A stretch of 64,000 bases of DNA from Indolivaga alginatilytica (GTDB taxonomy: Bacteria; Bacteroidota; Bacteroidia; Bacteroidales; Dysgonomonadaceae), in the NCBI RefSeq assembly GCF_003201355.1, contig NZ_QICL01000001.1:1-64000 (forward strand). The letters run 5' to 3'. The notes below the pieces were generated by a model, which was not told the origin of the DNA, did no database searches, and saw only the letters and a list, made by a program, of their open reading frames with translations. How positions within the stretch are numbered: the first letter of the stretch is position 1; each line of letters begins with the position of its first letter. The translations under genes and the position numbers were made by a program. Below are positions 26,680 through 36,110 of this stretch, in pieces.

Positions 26680-26982
26680 TTAAGTATTTATTTCTTTGAT
26701 TAATACATTTCTATATTGGAATTGTCTATAAAGGTGACCTTTTTTTACTGACGCACCCTCTCGGGTTTGTCTTTCATTTTGCCTTGATGCAAAACGAAAC
26801 AAAAGATCAAGACTATGCCTCTTTGCACGACCCGATACGTGCTCGAAAGCGAAAACAAAAAAACACATTTGACTTTGACCCCTTTTTGTTTTTTACGCTT
26901 TCTTCTCACATCGGGTTCCCCGTGCAACCGCCAAGGTCGGTAGCCTGACGGGCATAAACAAGCCAAGATTTAAACTGCAACC
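26680..26982. repeat. GC-richer intergenic island, probable dispersed Bacteroidetes repeat
   Basis: About 26745-26955 is much richer in G+C than its surroundings and contains TTGATGCAAAACGAAACAAA followed by AGATCAAG, text I associate with recurrent intergenic sequences in Bacteroidetes genomes. An uninterrupted plus-strand frame crosses it without a good start, and short minus-strand frames look spurious. It lies between the two phosphoesterase genes. Confidence 0.45.
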
Positions 26983-28587
26983 TTATTTATTCTGATTTAA
27001 ATAGAAATAAGTAATAACGCTACCATGATCCGAAGGCCAGAAAGGCGGATGATGATCGAGAGTTTTACTCCAATAAGGCTGTATATTTTTCCCTTTATAG
27101 TAGATATAATCTATTCGATCACGTATACAGGTAGGTTTTACAGACGAATTACTTATGAGCGGAGACCATGTAAAACCGGGATCGGTTAACGGATTCAAAT
27201 TGATTTCTCTGTAACTATCCTTATATTTTGCGTTTTCCATTTCTAGAGAAGCAGGCCACTTTATAATTCTGCCCTTGTGAATAACTTTAGTTGCATCGTT
27301 CCAATCGAGGTGAGAGCCGCTATTGAAATCACCTACCATAAATACAGGCACATTATCTGCATTTAGCGTATAGGGTTCTATCTGTTTTAATATTGCTTTT
27401 ATTTCTTTGCCTCTTCTATTGTGCTCTTCTTTCATAAAATCAGTAAGATTCACTTTATCATCAATCAAATCACACATATTAGGCAGATAGTCGAGCCAGA
27501 TATCAAAAAATGCCATTTTATTACCATTCCCTAGATTAAGAACAGCACCTCCCGAATTGAAACTCTTGTACACTTTTATAGTTTCATCTATCGGGTATTT
27601 ACTCATAATACTCAGGTTAGAACTGATTAAATAGAAATAATACCCTAGAGAATCGGCTATTACTTCTCCCGAACCATATGTTTCGATAAGACCTATCACA
27701 TCTGCATTCTCTTTCTTCAATACATTTATCACACGTTCCAATCCAACATGTTCACCAAAACGATGCCCTCCATGCCAGATATTCCACACCTGAACTTTTA
27801 ATTCATTAGGAGAAATAACTTTTACATCCTTTTCTTTAGTTGATACAAATTCACTGTATAAAGATTTGACCGTAGATGATGTAAGAGTGCCATTGTACAT
27901 TTTCACCTCATCTATCATACCATTGAAAGCTGTCCATTCCCTGCGTGACGACCAATCGTTATATTCGTCCGACCCTCCGATTATTGTTGCCAGTTCACTG
28001 CGTGCAGTCGAAAGTCCTTCAACATTGTAAATACCAACATTCTTACCATCATAATAAAACCAAACCTCTTTCTTATCCAAATCTACACTTATTGCAATCT
28101 GATGCCAGTTTCCATCATTTATGGGCTGACGATCAGCCGTAGGGGCATAGTTATAGGTCGATTTACCATCGCTTATATTGAAAAACCAAGCACCTCTGTC
28201 ATTAGTGCCCAGCATCCATCCTGCTTTGTTTTTATCTTCGACTTTCTTATTACTCATTATGGGTGTTCCCTGACGGGCATTCTTCTTCGTCTTTACCCAT
28301 AGCACCATGGCGAAACTCTTATCATATGGCAAGGTCTCATTTGCATCCAACGCAACAGGTAAACGAACGGCGACATCACTCGTAAGATCTAAACACAATC
28401 CTTTGAGACCTTTGCTAAATGTGGGCACAAAAGCCATTCGGGAATCTTCCGCTTCATTCAGATTCTCTTTCACTTTAGAGAAGTCGACCGATCCGTTATC
28501 AAATGATTTATAAATAAACGACTCTTGGGCAGATGTCAATCCGACGAGAAATGAAACAATCAGCATGGTTATGCATCTTTTTTTCAT
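26983..28587 (-). CDS. secreted LamG plus endonuclease/exonuclease/phosphatase protein
   Basis: I start at the ATG ending at 28587, which gives a signal peptide (MKKRCITMLIV, cleaved near residue 20); an earlier in-frame start adds 11 unlikely residues. The 534-residue protein has a concanavalin/LamG-type domain (about 45-250) and a C-terminal endonuclease/exonuclease/phosphatase domain (about 270-534). Visible motifs of the latter are the metal-binding glutamate in GLIET, GDFNSGSHLDW, DRIDYIY and the catalytic SDHGSV. Members cleave phosphodiesters, such as DNA, sphingomyelin or inositol phosphates. The lectin-like domain suggests a carbohydrate-linked substrate. It follows the susD gene and precedes the propeller phosphoesterase. 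Confidence 0.85.
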   Translation of the reverse strand: MKKRCITMLIVSFLVGLTSAQESFIYKSFDNGSVDFSKVKENLNEAEDSRMAFVPTFSKGLKGLCLDLTSDVAVRLPVALDANETLPYDKSFAMVLWVKTKKNARQGTPIMSNKKVEDKNKAGWMLGTNDRGAWFFNISDGKSTYNYAPTADRQPINDGNWHQIAISVDLDKKEVWFYYDGKNVGIYNVEGLSTARSELATIIGGSDEYNDWSSRREWTAFNGMIDEVKMYNGTLTSSTVKSLYSEFVSTKEKDVKVISPNELKVQVWNIWHGGHRFGEHVGLERVINVLKKENADVIGLIETYGSGEVIADSLGYYFYLISSNLSIMSKYPIDETIKVYKSFNSGGAVLNLGNGNKMAFFDIWLDYLPNMCDLIDDKVNLTDFMKEEHNRRGKEIKAILKQIEPYTLNADNVPVFMVGDFNSGSHLDWNDATKVIHKGRIIKWPASLEMENAKYKDSYREINLNPLTDPGFTWSPLISNSSVKPTCIRDRIDYIYYKGKNIQPYWSKTLDHHPPFWPSDHGSVITYFYLNQNK

Positions 28588-28618
28588 ATTATTATATTTT
28601 ATGGTTATCGCATTTATC

Positions 28619-28660
28619 AAATTAGACTAGAAGTTTCGCCCGATTCTTCTAGTCTAATTT
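28619..28660 (-). other. 15-bp stem-loop in the leader of the nuclease-like gene
   Basis: AAATTAGACTAGAAG and CTTCTAGTCTAATTT pair perfectly over 15 bp around a 12-nt loop. It lies between a -7 box (28675-28682) and the start codon at 28587. It could be a weak terminator for the upstream susD transcript or a leader structure. Confidence 0.6.
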
Positions 28661-28674
28661 TACATTCAATTATC

Positions 28675-28682
28675 CAAATATA
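28675..28682 (-). promoter_or_regulatory. -7 promoter box upstream of the nuclease-like gene
   Basis: TATATTTG on the minus strand matches TAnnTTTG exactly. It would start transcription near 28669, about 80 nt before the start codon. No clear -33 box. Confidence 0.4.
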
Positions 28683-28778
28683 GGACAATTCTCCCCATTT
28701 TTTCAATTACCCTCTGTTCAATGTAGCAATATTAAGTAATGGGAAATATTTATTGCTACACTTTATGACTATAATAAT

Positions 28779-28820
28779 TTTCGGTTATTGTACTTGCCAA
28801 AGCAGTAAAAAGGTCTTGGA
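28779..28820 (-). repeat. dispersed repeat copy after susD
   Basis: On the minus strand: GTCCAAGACCTTTT followed by TACTGCTTTGGCAAGTACAA. The tail is one of the best matches to the copy at 36111. It begins within about 20 bp of the susD stop. Confidence 0.7.
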
Positions 28821-28822
28821 CA

Positions 28823-30622
28823 TTACTTCCAATATTTGTTTTGAACCAGATTACTGTTTATCAGAATATCCTGATCGCTTATCGGTTTGTAATAATATTT
28901 AGGCTCTTGGAATGTAAATCTATTCTTATGAGCTGTAATTTTCACATAACCGTGATCTCCTTCCGATAAATAGAAAGTATTGCCATCCAAGATATAAATA
29001 GTCAATTTGTATTTTTGCTTATCATCTTCCGGTATCTTATCGGCATCTGCCTGTGTCTTAACGACTGCAATATCAGGTAAACCATCGCCTGTAATATCAT
29101 GATATCCCAATCCGCTGATATAGATTCCTTCCGATTCTTTAGCCATCAGTGTACCCACTTTCCAGCGATAGATATCATTAGCTCTGAATCCTTCGCAAGC
29201 CAATTCTATTCTTCGTTCGCGTCTTACTTCAAGAATAGCTCCTCTTTGAGTTCCTGATACATTCGGATAACGGTTCGCCTGAACAGGATCAATAGCAGAC
29301 AATACATTCGATAGTATCATATGGGGCATCCCTACTCTATCACGCAGCAGATTGATTGTAATATCTAAATCGCTTTGAGTCAGTTCACCCAATTCTGCAC
29401 GAGCTTCTGCATAAACAAGCAATACTTCAGCCAATCTGATTAGCGGCAGAGCGGTATAAGACTTGTTCCACGATATTTGATCGTATGTCAACGGATCATA
29501 TTTTACCTGTACATAACCACCTATACCAAATTTTGCTTTGGTGGGTATCGTAACACCGGCACGAATATGTCCCGGTTTCATGAAGGTATAACCCAGTCTG
29601 GGATCACGGTTGGTAAATATATCGTTTACACTCATTTTATCATAGCCGGGTACTTGCTGAAATGTTTTGGTTGTATTGCCATTTATTACCAGATAATCCT
29701 CCATCAAGTCTCTTGTTAAGCCATAATAATTGTTATACATTACCTGAACATTATGAAAGCTGTTTAAATCTTGTTTATATTGTTCATACCATATAATCTC
29801 AGGATTGGTTGATAAATCGAGGCTTACAAACAATGCCTGATAAGGCTCTAATGTACCTTTAGCCTTGTACAACGAAAATTGATTGTTTTCAATAAAAATT
29901 TTCTTTGCGGCATCACGTGCTAATTCAAGAAAACGCTTATGGTCTGTCAATTCCAATTCCGCATGATACTTTCTGTAAGTACCCTCCTCCAATGCTATGC
30001 GAGCCTGCAATGCCAATGCTGCCCACTTCGTTACACGTGTTTTAGAAGAAAAATTTCCGACAGATTGAATATTTTCCACAGCAAATGCCAAATCTTCGAG
30101 AATCTTATCCACCACTACAGCTCTGCTGTCTTGTGTTTTATATAATTCTTCCGTATCACCGGTCTGAAGTGTTTTTGAATACCAAGGCACATCCGAAAAA
30201 GTCCGAACTTTGCCATAGTAATGATAAGCTCTGAATAGACGGGCAATGCCAACATAATGATTAATTTCTGTTTGATCGCCTACGGCTGTCACATGATTTT
30301 CGATCAGGAAATTTATTTTCCTCAGTTTCTCCCAGTTCCACGTACCTTCGGTTTGGGGTTTCACATCACCCCTCATCATCTTGTACATACTCTCGTCCTC
30401 ATTCGAATTTTCGTTATCACTCACCTGATCACCATACGAAGAAGTTATAATATCACCATATAAACCATTCAGATATGTATTGAGATCCTGAGGATTCTTA
30501 AAGAAGTTCTTGGGACTGATTTCGGATTCCGGGTAACGCTCCATAAATTCATCATTACATGAGACAAAAAATATTCCTATAAGCAATGATGCTATTATTA
30601 CTATTTTATTTTTAAGGTTCAT
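28823..30622 (-). CDS. SusD-family lipoprotein of the phosphoesterase locus
   Basis: This 599-residue SusD/RagB lipoprotein has a lipobox ending at C22 (FFVSC), followed by NDEFMERYPESEISP, a typical SusD start. The RLFRAYHYYGKVRTF block near residue 130 is the expected TPR signature, and EVRRERRIELACEGFRANDIYRWK near 470 is the conserved C-terminal block. It is about 100 residues longer than the alginate SusD. It forms a pair with the SusC 11 bp upstream. The ligand is unknown; the linked phosphoesterases suggest a phosphorylated substrate. Confidence 0.93.
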   Translation of the reverse strand: MNLKNKIVIIASLLIGIFFVSCNDEFMERYPESEISPKNFFKNPQDLNTYLNGLYGDIITSSYGDQVSDNENSNEDESMYKMMRGDVKPQTEGTWNWEKLRKINFLIENHVTAVGDQTEINHYVGIARLFRAYHYYGKVRTFSDVPWYSKTLQTGDTEELYKTQDSRAVVVDKILEDLAFAVENIQSVGNFSSKTRVTKWAALALQARIALEEGTYRKYHAELELTDHKRFLELARDAAKKIFIENNQFSLYKAKGTLEPYQALFVSLDLSTNPEIIWYEQYKQDLNSFHNVQVMYNNYYGLTRDLMEDYLVINGNTTKTFQQVPGYDKMSVNDIFTNRDPRLGYTFMKPGHIRAGVTIPTKAKFGIGGYVQVKYDPLTYDQISWNKSYTALPLIRLAEVLLVYAEARAELGELTQSDLDITINLLRDRVGMPHMILSNVLSAIDPVQANRYPNVSGTQRGAILEVRRERRIELACEGFRANDIYRWKVGTLMAKESEGIYISGLGYHDITGDGLPDIAVVKTQADADKIPEDDKQKYKLTIYILDGNTFYLSEGDHGYVKITAHKNRFTFQEPKYYYKPISDQDILINSNLVQNKYWK

Positions 30623-30633
30623 AGTTGTAGATT

Positions 30634-33600
30634 TTAGAATGAAACATTAAGACCAAAAGAGTACGATCTTTGGAATGGATACATTTGTCCATTAAGACCT
30701 TCGGGGTCTGCCTTGTAATGACTATCCAAGCCACTCAGTTCAGCCAGATTCTCACCGGAGAAAAATACTCGTACACGACTGAGACCTGCTTTCTTCACCC
30801 AATATTGCGGCAATGTATATCCTATCGTTATATTTTTGAGCCTCATATATGCCGCACTTTGAAGATATTTAGTTTGCGGAGCAGCTAACTCCCTACCACC
30901 TTCAGCAACATAAGATTTCCTTCTGGGAAAATAAGCATTTGTATTTTCAGGAGTCCAATAATCCAGATTCTGCTTACTCACATTAGTCCAGGGTTGTGAA
31001 TACACTCCCCAGAATAACAAGTCGCTACCACCCGGATAATAATCTCTCTTACCTACACCTTGCAAGAAGAAACTAAAATCGATATTATTCCAATCGGCAC
31101 TACCTAAAAAGCTAAAGTTGTAGCGAGGAGTTGTATTTCCAATCCTATAATAATCGCCCGGATTACTGAGAGTCCAATCTCCCCAGTCCACTTTTTCATC
31201 TCCATTCTTATCCCAGAATTTTAAATCTCCCGGTTCTATAGAATGCGTTCCCGGATAAGCTGATACCGTAGTCTGATCGGCATGGTTCTTTATTTCCTCT
31301 TCCGATTGGAAATAACCCAGAGTTTTCATACCCCATATCTCACCAAGCTTTTGTCCTACATAAAATTTATCAAGACTTCCCGTAGGATTGTCAAACTTAG
31401 TAACTGTAGTTTCGTTATCAGACAATACGAAATTCATATTGTATACGAAAGGTTTTCCTTTCACCTGAAACTGATCTTTCCATTTGATTGTCAACTCCCA
31501 TCCATTAGTCCGCATATCCACTGCATTCTCTAAAGGTTGAGTTGAAACCCCCAATACGTTGGGTAGTTTTTTTCCCGCAGCAAGCATATCTTTAACATCT
31601 CTCCGATATATATCGAAAACCGTAGTTAATCTGTTATTCAAGAAATTTACGTCTACACCAAAGTTCAAAGTCTGTACAGTTTCCCATGTCAGAGACGAGG
31701 ATACCAGATTAGGAACCTTCACATATACAGGTTGTTTACCATCAAGTAACAAAGTAGTTTGTCCTTTCGACATAATCGGGATATAAGGATAGTTGGAAAC
31801 ATCCTGATTACCCAAACTTCCATAAGACGCACGGAACTTAAGGCTACTAACAACAGGAGATATAAAGTTCATAAAACTTTCCTGAGAAGCTACCCAAGCT
31901 GCTGACACGGAAGGATTAAAAGCAAAGCGATCATCTTTAGGGAAACGCGATGTACCATCATAACGACCATTGGTTTCTATTATATATTTATTATCGAATA
32001 TATAATTAACTCTGTAGAACAATCCGCGTAAAGCATATTCGCTACTACTTGAACTTACCCGCTGATCGCCTGTTCCTAAGTTAATGCTTGGCAGGTTATC
32101 GGATATTAAATCTTTTACTTCTCCGTTAAATCTTCGGTATTTATACTCTTCCTGATTAAAACCTCCTACCACATTCACAAAATGCTTCTTATTAAATGTT
32201 TTATTGAAATTTGTGAAAACATCAAACACCAGATTGTCGGTATGATCCGATCTTTCACCGGCAGAAGATGTTGTATTGTGGTATTTCATTTGCATATCAG
32301 GACCTTCGCGATATCCAATAGGCAGATAAGCATATTGTTCGCTGTATTCGCTTCTATTCAGGGCGAAACTGCCGTTTACCGTCCACACATCCTTTACTAA
32401 CTCATATTTAGTAGAAAACTGGGTAGTAAATATCGAGTTAAGCGTATTTCTACGTCCTCCATCTCTCATACGTCCCAATAAATCAGCTCCGGTACTAGTC
32501 CACGTACCATCGGGATTGGTTGGTATATCCAATGTGTTCTTACGGGAAATATTCCAGTAATAATCACTCCCCAAATAACTGGGTGCATCATAATCGGCCG
32601 TAGAATAACTGGTATTATTACCTATAGTCCAACGATCATTTACATGAAAGTTCAGCTTACTTCTTAAATTATATCTGTTAAATTTATCATTATCCTGTTT
32701 CAACATACCGTTTTGCAGGAAGTAATTACCGGAGAAAAAATAAGACACCAATTTTGTAGCTCCCGATATATCTATACCATGATTAGTTGCAAATCCGGCA
32801 TCTTTATAAGCTTCGTCATACCAGTTTGTATTACCGAAATACTCCCATTGTCCGTTAGTATTCACGAAATAAGGAGAAATTGATGGATCTGCAGAACGTT
32901 TTTTTGCATATGCAATTGAATTTTCGTCGTACAGATTATACCAAGGGTATGAAAAAATATTTCTCATATCCACCACAGTAGCAGGATCTGTAACAACATC
33001 GGGTCTGTTAGTTAGTCTGTTAAATGTAAAATTGTTGTTATAATTTACCTTCACTTTTTCGCTTTCGCCATTCTTGGTTGTTACCAATATAACTCCAAAT
33101 GCAGCCCGCGAACCGTAGATCGCTGCGGATGCCGCATCTTTCAGCACCGATATATTCTCAATATCCGCAGAATTCATATTATTTAATTCCTGAATGGAAG
33201 ATACGATACCATCTATCACTATCAGAGGGCTTCTTTCATTCGCACTTTCCAAAGCGGTAGCTCCACGAATATTAAACTTGGGAGTGCTGTTAGCCTGTCC
33301 GCTAGGCATCGTAATATTAAGGTTTCCCACAGCACCTTGCAACCCTTGTCCTATATTTACAAGAGGACGGTCTTCCAGTACTTTTTTAGAGATTCCTTCT
33401 ACTGCACCCGAAAGGTTGGCTTTTTTCTGAATACCGTACCCGACAACCACAACTTCATCCAAAAGCTCTGTATTTTCGGCTAATGATATATTTAAATTGG
33501 TTTTACCGGCTACCGGCACTGTAATTTCTTTGTATCCGATATACGAAACAACTAGTTCTCCCTTATCAGGGACATTTAATGAAAAATGACCATCTATATC

Positions 33601-34095
33601 GGTAACAGTACCAATAGTAGAACTTCCTTTCAGCTTCACCGAAACTCCTATGAGCGGATCGCCGGACGCATCAGAAATAGTACCTGCAACCATTTTAGAT
33701 TGTTGGGGAGACTTAGAAATTATATCCTCTTCTGTTTTTCCTTGGGGGATAAGTATTATTTTTGTATTATTTAGTTTAAAAGTAAATCCGGGTAGGATTT
33801 GAGATAAAGCAGTGTTAATATCCTTATCTTCGATTTTTACATCGATTTTCTTTCCACTATCAACATCAGCATCATTGTAAAATAAGGTGTATTTACTTTG
33901 AGCTTCTATCTCTTTGAGGGCTTGTTTCACACTTATCTGTTTCTTATTGATGGACACTGTGCCTTGTTGGGCAAAAGCACTTGTGAAAGACTGAATCACC
34001 AATAATATGAAAATCAGATAAAATGCTCTTGTGTTTTTTAACTTTTTTTGAGTTATTGGAGAGCATACGTTCTTCTTTGAATCTATTTTATTCAT
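30634..34095 (-). CDS. SusC-family TonB-dependent transducer with STN domain
   Basis: I take the ATG ending at 34095; the frame extends 16 residues further without a plausible start. The 1153-residue protein has a long signal region (about 1-43), an N-terminal STN domain (about 45-115) that contacts an anti-sigma factor, a carboxypeptidase D regulatory-like domain (about 135-215), a plug with LDEVVVVGYG near 216, and a barrel ending NVSF. STN-bearing SusC proteins signal to FecR-type anti-sigma factors. The genes for FecR and an ECF sigma lie directly upstream, so ligand uptake should switch on the locus. Confidence 0.93.
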   Translation of the reverse strand: MNKIDSKKNVCSPITQKKLKNTRAFYLIFILLVIQSFTSAFAQQGTVSINKKQISVKQALKEIEAQSKYTLFYNDADVDSGKKIDVKIEDKDINTALSQILPGFTFKLNNTKIILIPQGKTEEDIISKSPQQSKMVAGTISDASGDPLIGVSVKLKGSSTIGTVTDIDGHFSLNVPDKGELVVSYIGYKEITVPVAGKTNLNISLAENTELLDEVVVVGYGIQKKANLSGAVEGISKKVLEDRPLVNIGQGLQGAVGNLNITMPSGQANSTPKFNIRGATALESANERSPLIVIDGIVSSIQELNNMNSADIENISVLKDAASAAIYGSRAAFGVILVTTKNGESEKVKVNYNNNFTFNRLTNRPDVVTDPATVVDMRNIFSYPWYNLYDENSIAYAKKRSADPSISPYFVNTNGQWEYFGNTNWYDEAYKDAGFATNHGIDISGATKLVSYFFSGNYFLQNGMLKQDNDKFNRYNLRSKLNFHVNDRWTIGNNTSYSTADYDAPSYLGSDYYWNISRKNTLDIPTNPDGTWTSTGADLLGRMRDGGRRNTLNSIFTTQFSTKYELVKDVWTVNGSFALNRSEYSEQYAYLPIGYREGPDMQMKYHNTTSSAGERSDHTDNLVFDVFTNFNKTFNKKHFVNVVGGFNQEEYKYRRFNGEVKDLISDNLPSINLGTGDQRVSSSSSEYALRGLFYRVNYIFDNKYIIETNGRYDGTSRFPKDDRFAFNPSVSAAWVASQESFMNFISPVVSSLKFRASYGSLGNQDVSNYPYIPIMSKGQTTLLLDGKQPVYVKVPNLVSSSLTWETVQTLNFGVDVNFLNNRLTTVFDIYRRDVKDMLAAGKKLPNVLGVSTQPLENAVDMRTNGWELTIKWKDQFQVKGKPFVYNMNFVLSDNETTVTKFDNPTGSLDKFYVGQKLGEIWGMKTLGYFQSEEEIKNHADQTTVSAYPGTHSIEPGDLKFWDKNGDEKVDWGDWTLSNPGDYYRIGNTTPRYNFSFLGSADWNNIDFSFFLQGVGKRDYYPGGSDLLFWGVYSQPWTNVSKQNLDYWTPENTNAYFPRRKSYVAEGGRELAAPQTKYLQSAAYMRLKNITIGYTLPQYWVKKAGLSRVRVFFSGENLAELSGLDSHYKADPEGLNGQMYPFQRSYSFGLNVSF

Positions 34096-34164
34096 AGATT
34101 TGTATTGATTTAAGTTGGTTACTAAAATACGGCACTTAATCATTGTGCCTAAATAATTTAAATC

Positions 34165-34211
34165 ATCCGAATAGGTGAGCGTTGCGAGCGTTCACCTATT
34201 TTTATTCGGAT
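34165..34211. other. nested inverted repeats in the susC leader
   Basis: An outer pair ATCCGAATA (34165-34173) / TATTCGGAT (34203-34211) encloses an inner pair AATAGGTGAGCG / CGTTCACCTATT around TTGCGAG. On the plus strand a TATTTTT run follows the inner stem. On the minus strand, the direction of fecR and susC, there is no T-run, so this is more likely a leader structure or operator than a terminator of fecR. Confidence 0.55.
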
Positions 34212-34275
34212 ATCTCACTTAGTCTTAGATTGTAGGTTAAAATTAAAGAGTGGTTTAAAAATTAATAAATTTGTT

Positions 34276-35274
34276 TTATTTTCCTCCTTTCTTTGTTATG
34301 TAAACTTTATATCCTTCATGTTTATATCTTATCGGGGCTATTTCTTCCATAGCTTCCAATATTTCATCCAATGATTCGCGACATACAGTAAACGACATGT
34401 TTGTAGATTCTGCAATATCTTTAGAGCATTCTATATCTACTCCATACCATTTATTCAAATTAATAATAATGTTAGCTAAGGATAAATTATCGAATACAAG
34501 TTTTTCATTTATCCAGCTAGTGTAATAATTAGTGTTTACGATTTCACACTTCAGTGAATCTCCTTTTTTTAAATATAAGACCCGCTCATTAGGCACAATG
34601 GCCATTTCTTTAAAATGCGAGCTTGTTATATTTACGGCTCCTTCGGTTAGTATAGTTTCTACGTAATCGTTTTTATCGTAATTCTGTACAAGGAAACTTG
34701 TTCCTAACACTCTCACTTTTATATCATCTGCATTTACCCAAAAAGGTGCAGCAGAATCCTTTTTCACTTCAAAATATGCCTCTCCCTTTAGGTGTACCTC
34801 GCGCTTGTCTTCTGCAAAATGTTCCGGATACTCCAAAACACTGTGAGCATTCAACCAGACTACAGTACTATCGGGCAGTATAAATTTACCTTTACTATCC
34901 GCTGTCAGTAAACGGTTTATTATTCGGATCTCATTTTCCTTATCATCTTTATATAAAAAATATACTACATTAAAGAGAATCAGAAATATGGCTGCCACTT
35001 GTAATATTTTGTAAAGAAGAGGTAATTTTACTTTTTGTACCTCTCTAATCGAGGACTTTTCTGTACCTATTCTTTCTCTGAATCTAGCCAGTGCCAATTC
35101 GGTTTCCAAATCATCTTCCAACTCTGCTTTACTCATAAGCCAGAGACTTGATAAGCTTGAAAATAACTCCTTATTTTCCTCCGATACTTCCAACCAAGCT
35201 AACAATTCTTCCTCTTCTTCCCGGGTACAGGATTTATCTAAATATTTTACTATTAGCTCTTCGTGCTTCAACAT
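34276..35274 (-). CDS. FecR-family anti-sigma factor
   Basis: This 332-residue protein has an N-terminal cytoplasmic anti-sigma region (about 1-85) and one transmembrane helix at about 89-108 (ILQVAAIFLILFNVVYFLY). A periplasmic FecR domain follows (about 125-220; GKFILPDSTVVWLNAHSVLEYP is typical), then a C-terminal DUF4974-type domain (about 255-328; DNLSLANIIINLNKWYGV) that interacts with the STN domain of SusC. It holds the ECF sigma inactive until the transporter signals. It lies 77 bp after the sigma gene and 180 bp before susC on the same strand. Confidence 0.93.
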   Translation of the reverse strand: MLKHEELIVKYLDKSCTREEEEELLAWLEVSEENKELFSSLSSLWLMSKAELEDDLETELALARFRERIGTEKSSIREVQKVKLPLLYKILQVAAIFLILFNVVYFLYKDDKENEIRIINRLLTADSKGKFILPDSTVVWLNAHSVLEYPEHFAEDKREVHLKGEAYFEVKKDSAAPFWVNADDIKVRVLGTSFLVQNYDKNDYVETILTEGAVNITSSHFKEMAIVPNERVLYLKKGDSLKCEIVNTNYYTSWINEKLVFDNLSLANIIINLNKWYGVDIECSKDIAESTNMSFTVCRESLDEILEAMEEIAPIRYKHEGYKVYITKKGGK

Positions 35275-35351
35275 GAACTTGTGATCTTAATGGTATATTT
35301 ATAATACAAATTGGAAATAAAATACCCCCCCTCGAATAATAAAAAAATTAT

Positions 35352-35927
35352 TCAATATGATATTTTTAAAATAAAGAGGATAATAATAAAGAGAAGAAAG
35401 CCGCTTTTATACAAATGCGTTCTTAGTTCAAAAAGGGCTTTAGTTATCTGTTTTTCAACACTTTTAACGGAAATCCCCAGAAGTTCGGCAATTTCTCGAT
35501 TCTTTAAATCTTTGTTTCGGCTTAATAAAAAAATTCTTTTGCACTGCGGTGGTAAAGTTTCTATATGCACTCGTATTATTTCCTGAAGTTCTTTAACATG
35601 CAATACCTCATCCTGACTATCGGCTCCATCAGTATGAGATAAAAAGGTATCATTTTCAATTGAACTTTGACTTGTAGTAGCCTTGCTATTTAAATGATTT
35701 AAGCATTTGTTGTATAAGGTTTTATACAAATAAGCTTTTACAGTTCCATCCAACTCAATATAATCCCGTCTGTTCCACAACTCAACGAAGGTATCCTGAA
35801 CAAGATCTTCAACAACATCAAGATCTCTGACAAAACGTAATGCATATATTTTTAGAGATTTATAATTATTCCTAAATAAGTCTTCAACCCGATCTTTGGC
35901 TGACTCTTCAATATGCTCTTCCATCAT
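35352..35927 (-). CDS. ECF sigma factor with C-terminal hydrophobic tail
   Basis: This 191-residue sigma-70 factor of the ECF class has region 2 at about 15-80 (FVRDLDVVEDLVQDTFVELW) and region 4 at about 110-170 (LPPQCKRIFLLSRNKDLKNR, then EIAELLGISVKSVEKQI). The last 18 residues (SGFLLFIIILFILKISY) form a hydrophobic helix that could anchor the protein in the inner membrane. That tail lies outside the two sigma domains. It leads the fecR/susC/susD unit and should direct its transcription on release from FecR. Confidence 0.92.
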   Translation of the reverse strand: MMEEHIEESAKDRVEDLFRNNYKSLKIYALRFVRDLDVVEDLVQDTFVELWNRRDYIELDGTVKAYLYKTLYNKCLNHLNSKATTSQSSIENDTFLSHTDGADSQDEVLHVKELQEIIRVHIETLPPQCKRIFLLSRNKDLKNREIAELLGISVKSVEKQITKALFELRTHLYKSGFLLFIIILFILKISY

Positions 35928-36110
35928 AATAATCTATAATACAACAACATCAGTAATTAAGCAAGAACTTATCTGCGTCAAGCAGACTAATCCCTCAGTA
36001 AGAGTATAATATTTGATTTTTGAATCAAATGCCAAAATACATAAAATAATCGGTAGATACTTCAAGAAATAAAAAAAGTTAAACAATAAAATCATATGTT
36101 TAATAAATCA

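Noticed and set aside
26680-26966. Minus-strand frames of 62 and 73 codons between the phosphoesterase genes
   Set aside because: Arginine/cysteine-rich low-quality translations across a probable repeat, with no signal peptide or domain.
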